This document shows positions 6,460-9,225 of a stretch of 9,225 nt of DNA, piece by piece. The stretch covers positions 1-9,225 of the forward strand of contig JAJRWO010000023.1 of the NCBI GenBank assembly GCA_024276775.1, written 5' to 3'. The first letter of the stretch is position 1; each line of letters opens with the position of its first letter. The position numbers and the translations under genes were made by a program. Below the pieces are notes generated by a model, which saw only the letters and a list, made by a program, of their open reading frames with translations, had not been told where the DNA came from and searched no databases. The DNA is from Gammaproteobacteria bacterium. Lineage in GTDB: Bacteria; Pseudomonadota; Gammaproteobacteria; Tenderiales; Tenderiaceae.

Positions 6460-7221
6460 TTATACAACGTCACGCCATTCCAGGCCTGCATCCTGTTCGG
6501 CTATGCCTATCCAGCCTGTTTCACAGCCCAGCACGTTGGCCAGCGCCTGCTGCGCTAGCTGAGGCTGATTATTTTCCTCACTCAAGTGGGCCGCCACAAT
6601 ATGTTGTAGTTTGGTGTTATCCAGCCGCCCCAACAATTCCGCCGACTGCTGGTTACTCAGGTGACCATGCCGTCCGCTGACACGCCGCTTCAACGAAGCC
6701 GAGTAACTCCCCCGCTGCAACATTTCCGCATCATGATTACACTCTAACAACAGGGCATCGCAGCCACTGAGCTGTTGCTCGATATGGGGCGTGCAACAAC
6801 CAACATCGGTCAACACCCCTAGGCGACGTGCACCATCACTAAAGACAAACTGAGTCGGTTCCCAGGCATCATGTGGTACCGGGTAAGGCAACAACTCCAT
6901 GCCATTGATGGCAAAATTTTCATGGCTATTAAACAGGCATCGCTCAGGCAGTTTACCAAAACGTTGGTGGCGAGCCGTGCCAAAACTCATCCACACGGGA
7001 AGATTGTAACGCCGGGCCAACGGCCCAACCCCTTTGATGTGGTCGCCATGCTCATGGGTGACAATAATAGCGCTCAGGTCTGCCGGCGTTTTACCCAACC
7101 GTGCCATGCGTTTTTCTACATGCACAGTGGCAAAGCCACAATCCAGTAAGACCAGGGTACCATCAACGTCGACAAGCGTGCCGTTGCCGCGACTGCCGCT
7201 GCCAATTGAGGCAAAACGCAT
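6460..7221 (-). CDS. YycJ/WalJ-type metallo-beta-lactamase-fold hydrolase
   Basis: A 253-residue soluble protein with the complete metal-binding set of the MBL fold. THEHGDH at 55-61 supplies His56, His58, Asp60 and His61; His117 (VPHDA), Asp139 (LTDVG) and His212 (AHLSEENN) supply the rest. The N-terminal SIGSGSRGNGTLV, the ECNHD segment (160-164) and the HLSEENN ending are typical of the YycJ/WalJ branch, for which exonuclease activity and a link to DNA repair and wall homeostasis have been proposed. The substrate in gammaproteobacteria is not settled. Its start lies 5 bp past the bamC-like stop codon with no strong ribosome site, suggesting translational coupling. Between bamC and purC this is the gene expected from Pseudomonas order, so it is probably a conserved housekeeping member of the operon. 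Confidence 0.92.
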   Translation of the reverse strand: MRFASIGSGSRGNGTLVDVDGTLVLLDCGFATVHVEKRMARLGKTPADLSAIIVTHEHGDHIKGVGPLARRYNLPVWMSFGTARHQRFGKLPERCLFNSHENFAINGMELLPYPVPHDAWEPTQFVFSDGARRLGVLTDVGCCTPHIEQQLSGCDALLLECNHDAEMLQRGSYSASLKRRVSGRHGHLSNQQSAELLGRLDNTKLQHIVAAHLSEENNQPQLAQQALANVLGCETGWIGIAEQDAGLEWRDVV

Positions 7222-7226
7222 CAGAT

Positions 7227-7499
7227 TTATTTAACCTGATCAGGGTCTTGTGGTGCTAACAAGTCGTCAGGCAGATTAACGGGAGGTGTGATATCAAGCG
7301 CTTCTAAAGCCTCCACTTGGGGCACAGCAAACACCTCTTGCCCCCGTGGCTGCTGCATGCCCGCCGGAATTTTCAGCGGTGCGATAATCTCGCTTTGGCG
7401 ATAAAGCAGGCGTTTTTCTTCCGCCACACTACACCCCTGTGATGATAATGCCACTAAAACCAAGATAGCCAAACTGATATGAGATTGTCTAATATTCAT
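7227..7499 (-). CDS. bamC: Minimal BamC-like outer-membrane lipoprotein, lasso segment only (90 aa)
   Basis: BamC is a lipoprotein of the BAM complex, which inserts beta-barrel proteins into the outer membrane. This protein has a signal peptide (1-22) ending LSSQGC, so Cys23 would be lipidated; Gln at -2 is unusual for a lipobox. Ser24 is compatible with outer-membrane sorting. The mature part contains LKIPAGMQQP, then FAVPQ, then ALDITPPVNLP. These align in order with the E. coli BamC N-terminal segment (LHAPAGMILP, YAIPV, ALDIRPPAQPL), the unstructured lasso that wraps BamD. E. coli BamC is 344 residues; the two helix-grip domains are absent here. Position supports the call, because bamC follows dapA in E. 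coli and Pseudomonas. The stop codon is 5 bp from the next gene, so no remnant domains remain. The ribosome site is weak and the dapA stop is 6 bp upstream, so coupling is likely. It could alternatively be named only as a lipoprotein with a BamC N-terminus. Confidence 0.8.
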   Translation of the reverse strand: MNIRQSHISLAILVLVALSSQGCSVAEEKRLLYRQSEIIAPLKIPAGMQQPRGQEVFAVPQVEALEALDITPPVNLPDDLLAPQDPDQVK

Positions 7500-7505
7500 A
7501 CAGAA

Positions 7506-8381
7506 TTAGATAACACCGGCTTTGCGCATGGCCTGACGCAGAGTTTCATGATACGACTCCGAAAGTTTGGTCAGAGGCAAACGAATACCATACCCCATCA
7601 ACCCCATCTCAGCTAGCGCCCATTTAACCGGGATAGGATTGGCCTCCAGAAACAACAATTCATGCAAGCCAGCCAACGGCCGGTCCAGTTTCTCAGCTGC
7701 CTCAGCATTACCTGCAATCGCTGCCGCACACATCTCACGCATGGCGCTCGGAGCGATATTTGAGGTCACTGAAATAACCCCCTTGCCCCCCATCAGCATC
7801 AACTCGCGACAACTGGCATCGTCGCCACCATAAATATCGAGGCTATCGCCACAGACATCAAAAATTTCCTGAACCCGCTGCAAATCCCCCGTTGCTTCCT
7901 TGATACCAATGATGTTCGGAATTTTGGATAAGCGCTCGACTGTCTCTGGCAACAAATCGCAGGCAGTGCGGCTCGGCACATTGTACAGAATCTGCGGTAT
8001 GGCAACGGTTTCGGCTAATGCTTTGTAATGCCGATAAAGTCCTTCCTGAGTCGGCTTATTGTAATAAGGTGTGACCAATAAACAGGCATCGGCACCCGAC
8101 TCCATCGCTGCTCTGGTCAAGTCAATGGCTTCACGGGTACAGTTTGACCCGGTACCCGCAATAACAGGCAAGCGACCAGCGGCAATATCCACGGTCTTGC
8201 GAATCACAACACAGTGGTCTTTCTCATTCAAGGTGGGTGATTCACCTGTTGTTCCCACCGAAACAATCGCATCAGTTCCACTTTCAATATGGAACTCCAC
8301 CAAACGTTCTAGCGCCTCAAAATCAAGACCACCATCGTCATGCATAGGCGTTGCCAAGGCCACCATGCTGCCGTGAAACAT
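7506..8381 (-). CDS. dapA: 4-hydroxy-tetrahydrodipicolinate synthase
   Basis: DapA condenses pyruvate with aspartate semialdehyde, the first committed step to diaminopimelate and lysine, and so feeds cell-wall synthesis. At 291 residues it is one shorter than E. coli DapA, with the same residue numbering at the active site. Lys161 (GIKEATGD) forms the Schiff base; Thr44, Tyr107 and Tyr133 form the proton relay; Arg138 binds the semialdehyde. Residues of the E. coli lysine allosteric pocket are mostly kept (Ser48, His56, Asn80, Glu84, Tyr106), but position 53 is Glu rather than His and position 49 is Pro, so feedback inhibition may persist in altered form. The start at 8381 has GGAG at 8390-8393, eight bases upstream. 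It is the first gene of the cluster leading to purC and is divergent from gcvR. Confidence 0.98.
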   Translation of the reverse strand: MFHGSMVALATPMHDDGGLDFEALERLVEFHIESGTDAIVSVGTTGESPTLNEKDHCVVIRKTVDIAAGRLPVIAGTGSNCTREAIDLTRAAMESGADACLLVTPYYNKPTQEGLYRHYKALAETVAIPQILYNVPSRTACDLLPETVERLSKIPNIIGIKEATGDLQRVQEIFDVCGDSLDIYGGDDASCRELMLMGGKGVISVTSNIAPSAMREMCAAAIAGNAEAAEKLDRPLAGLHELLFLEANPIPVKWALAEMGLMGYGIRLPLTKLSESYHETLRQAMRKAGVI

Positions 8382-8412
8382 AGACAGATCTCCACACTAC
8401 AGAAAAACGCCC

Positions 8413-8441
8413 ATAGTACTTCCGGGCAGACCATAAAACAA
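8413..8441 (-). promoter_or_regulatory. Possible sigma-70 promoter for dapA
   Basis: On the minus strand, TTGTTT (8436-8441) and TACTAT (8413-8418) are separated by exactly 17 bp, and the -10 lies 31 bp before the dapA ATG. Each hexamer is only a moderate match (three and four of six), so this is a spacing-supported guess. Confidence 0.35.
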
Positions 8442-8469
8442 GCCCGTTTCCCCCCTCTGCAATCTGGCG

Positions 8470-8475
8470 TATGAT
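8470..8475 (+). promoter_or_regulatory. Possible -10 element for gcvR
   Basis: TATGAT matches five of six bases of the -10 consensus and lies 45 bp upstream of the gcvR start in an AT-rich leader. The -35 region 17 bp upstream is C-rich and poor. The 139 bp gap to dapA must hold both divergent promoters. Confidence 0.4.
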
Positions 8476-8520
8476 TATTTTTTAACCTTTAAAATCAATC
8501 ACAGAAAATAGTTATAGCCC

Positions 8521-9051
8521 ATGTCAAAACACCTAGTAATTACCGCAGTCGGCGATGACCGCCCCGGCATTGTCAACGCCCTGAGCAAACATATCTCAAA
8601 CAACGGCTGCAATATTGCCGATAGCCGTATGAGCATCCTCGGCGGTGAATTCGCTCTGATTCTTTTGCTGTCAGGCAATTGGAATGACATCGCCAAAATC
8701 GAGGAGTCTCTCCCCAGAACCGCCAGTGAACTAGGTTTGAGTGTGGCCATCAAGCGCACTGAACCACGCAGTCATCAAGGTAACCTGCTGAATTATCATA
8801 TTGATGCCCTGGCAATGGATCAACCCGGCCTGGTTCACAAGGTCACTGAGTTTTTTTCCAGCCGCAGCATCAGCATCGAGAGCCTCAATACTGATTCATA
8901 TAACGCTGCTCATACCGGCACCGCCATGTTTTCAATCACCATGACCGTTAGCATCCCAGTCGAGCAATCCATCTCCCAAATCAGGGAGCAATATATGGAT
9001 TTCTGTGACACCATGAACATCGATGGCATGATTGAACCCGCCCGCAGCTAG
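8521..9051 (+). CDS. gcvR: Glycine cleavage system transcriptional repressor-like protein, two ACT domains
   Basis: GcvR in E. coli binds the activator GcvA and, with glycine as signal, controls the glycine cleavage operon; it acts by protein contact rather than by binding DNA. This 176-residue protein (E. coli about 190) has two ACT domains. The first, about residues 4-78, contains VGDDRPGIV and the NIADSRMSILGGEFALILLLSG stretch, which closely parallels E. coli GcvR. The second, about 92-168, contains ALAMDQPGLV. No DNA-binding motif is visible, as expected. The start at 8521 fits the family N-terminus, but the leader TTATAGCCC is a poor ribosome site, which may mean low expression. Divergence from dapA is the arrangement known in E. 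coli and Pseudomonas. No gcv genes or gcvA lie in this window, so the regulatory target here is inferred from the family. Confidence 0.9.
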   Translation: MSKHLVITAVGDDRPGIVNALSKHISNNGCNIADSRMSILGGEFALILLLSGNWNDIAKIEESLPRTASELGLSVAIKRTEPRSHQGNLLNYHIDALAMDQPGLVHKVTEFFSSRSISIESLNTDSYNAAHTGTAMFSITMTVSIPVEQSISQIREQYMDFCDTMNIDGMIEPARS

Positions 9052-9150
9052 AAGCCTGCCCGACAACAGACTCCTAAAACACGAAAAATTAAGTAACCTG
9101 AATTCGTATAGTAAGTGCATAACCTCTGAAAGTAGTTAGGCATCCACCCC

Positions 9151-9178
9151 CTGAAATAAACAAGACCCAGGGTACAAT
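9151..9178 (+). promoter_or_regulatory. Possible promoter for the gene starting at 9212
   Basis: CTGAAA (9151-9156, four of six) and TACAAT (9173-9178, five of six) are separated by 16 bp, and the -10 ends 33 bp before the next start codon. Spacing and position fit a sigma-70 promoter. No terminator hairpin is visible after gcvR, so readthrough from gcvR is also possible. Confidence 0.45.
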
Positions 9179-9211
9179 GCAAGGCTATGAAACCAAAAGC
9201 AGAGGCTGCAA

Positions 9212-9225
9212 ATGAGCTATAAACA
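9212..9225 (+). CDS. First codons of a further plus-strand gene, cut by the right edge
   Basis: ATG at 9212 follows AGAGG with a good spacing of six bases, and the visible codons read Met-Ser-Tyr-Lys. An earlier ATG at 9187 opens a frame that stops after eleven codons, so 9212 is the better start. In E. coli and Pseudomonas the gene after gcvR is bcp, a thiol peroxidase, but four residues cannot confirm that here. Confidence 0.45.

Overview
The window looks like ordinary chromosomal DNA from a gammaproteobacterium. The evidence is a large single-chain PurL, a 237-residue PurC of the E. coli type, GcvR, and a BamC-type lipoprotein directly after dapA. The order gcvR <- -> dapA, bamC, metallo-beta-lactamase-fold protein, purC is the one I recall from Pseudomonas and relatives. 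I cannot name a genus. I see no insertion sequence, integrase, CRISPR array, tRNA or rRNA.

Layout. Seven complete genes and one truncated gene lie on the minus strand. In transcription order they are dapA (8381-7506), a very short bamC-like lipoprotein gene (7499-7227), a YycJ-type MBL-fold hydrolase (7221-6460), purC (6426-5713), a 73-residue two-helix membrane protein (5646-5425), a membrane-anchored monohaem cytochrome c (5212-4445), a hexahaem cytochrome c lipoprotein (4431-2692), and the first 826 codons of purL (2479 to the left edge). On the plus strand are gcvR (8521-9051), divergent from dapA, and the first codons of a further gene from 9212.

How the genes work together. dapA, bamC, the MBL gene and purC are separated by 6, 5 and 33 bp and probably form one transcript. 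It ends at a hairpin plus T-rich tract just after purC. purC and purL are both steps of de novo purine synthesis but are separated by about 3.2 kb of unrelated genes. That insert holds the most distinctive material: a two-gene c-type cytochrome module with seven haem sites. One partner is a four-helix membrane protein with a periplasmic CXXCH site. The other is a string of six near-equivalent cytochrome c4/c553-like domains behind a lipoprotein signal. No catalytic subunit is encoded beside them, so their donor and acceptor are unknown.

The second notable object is the 90-residue BamC-like lipoprotein. It keeps the conserved N-terminal segment that binds BamD in E. coli but has no helix-grip domains. 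Tight flanking genes leave no room for decayed remains of them.
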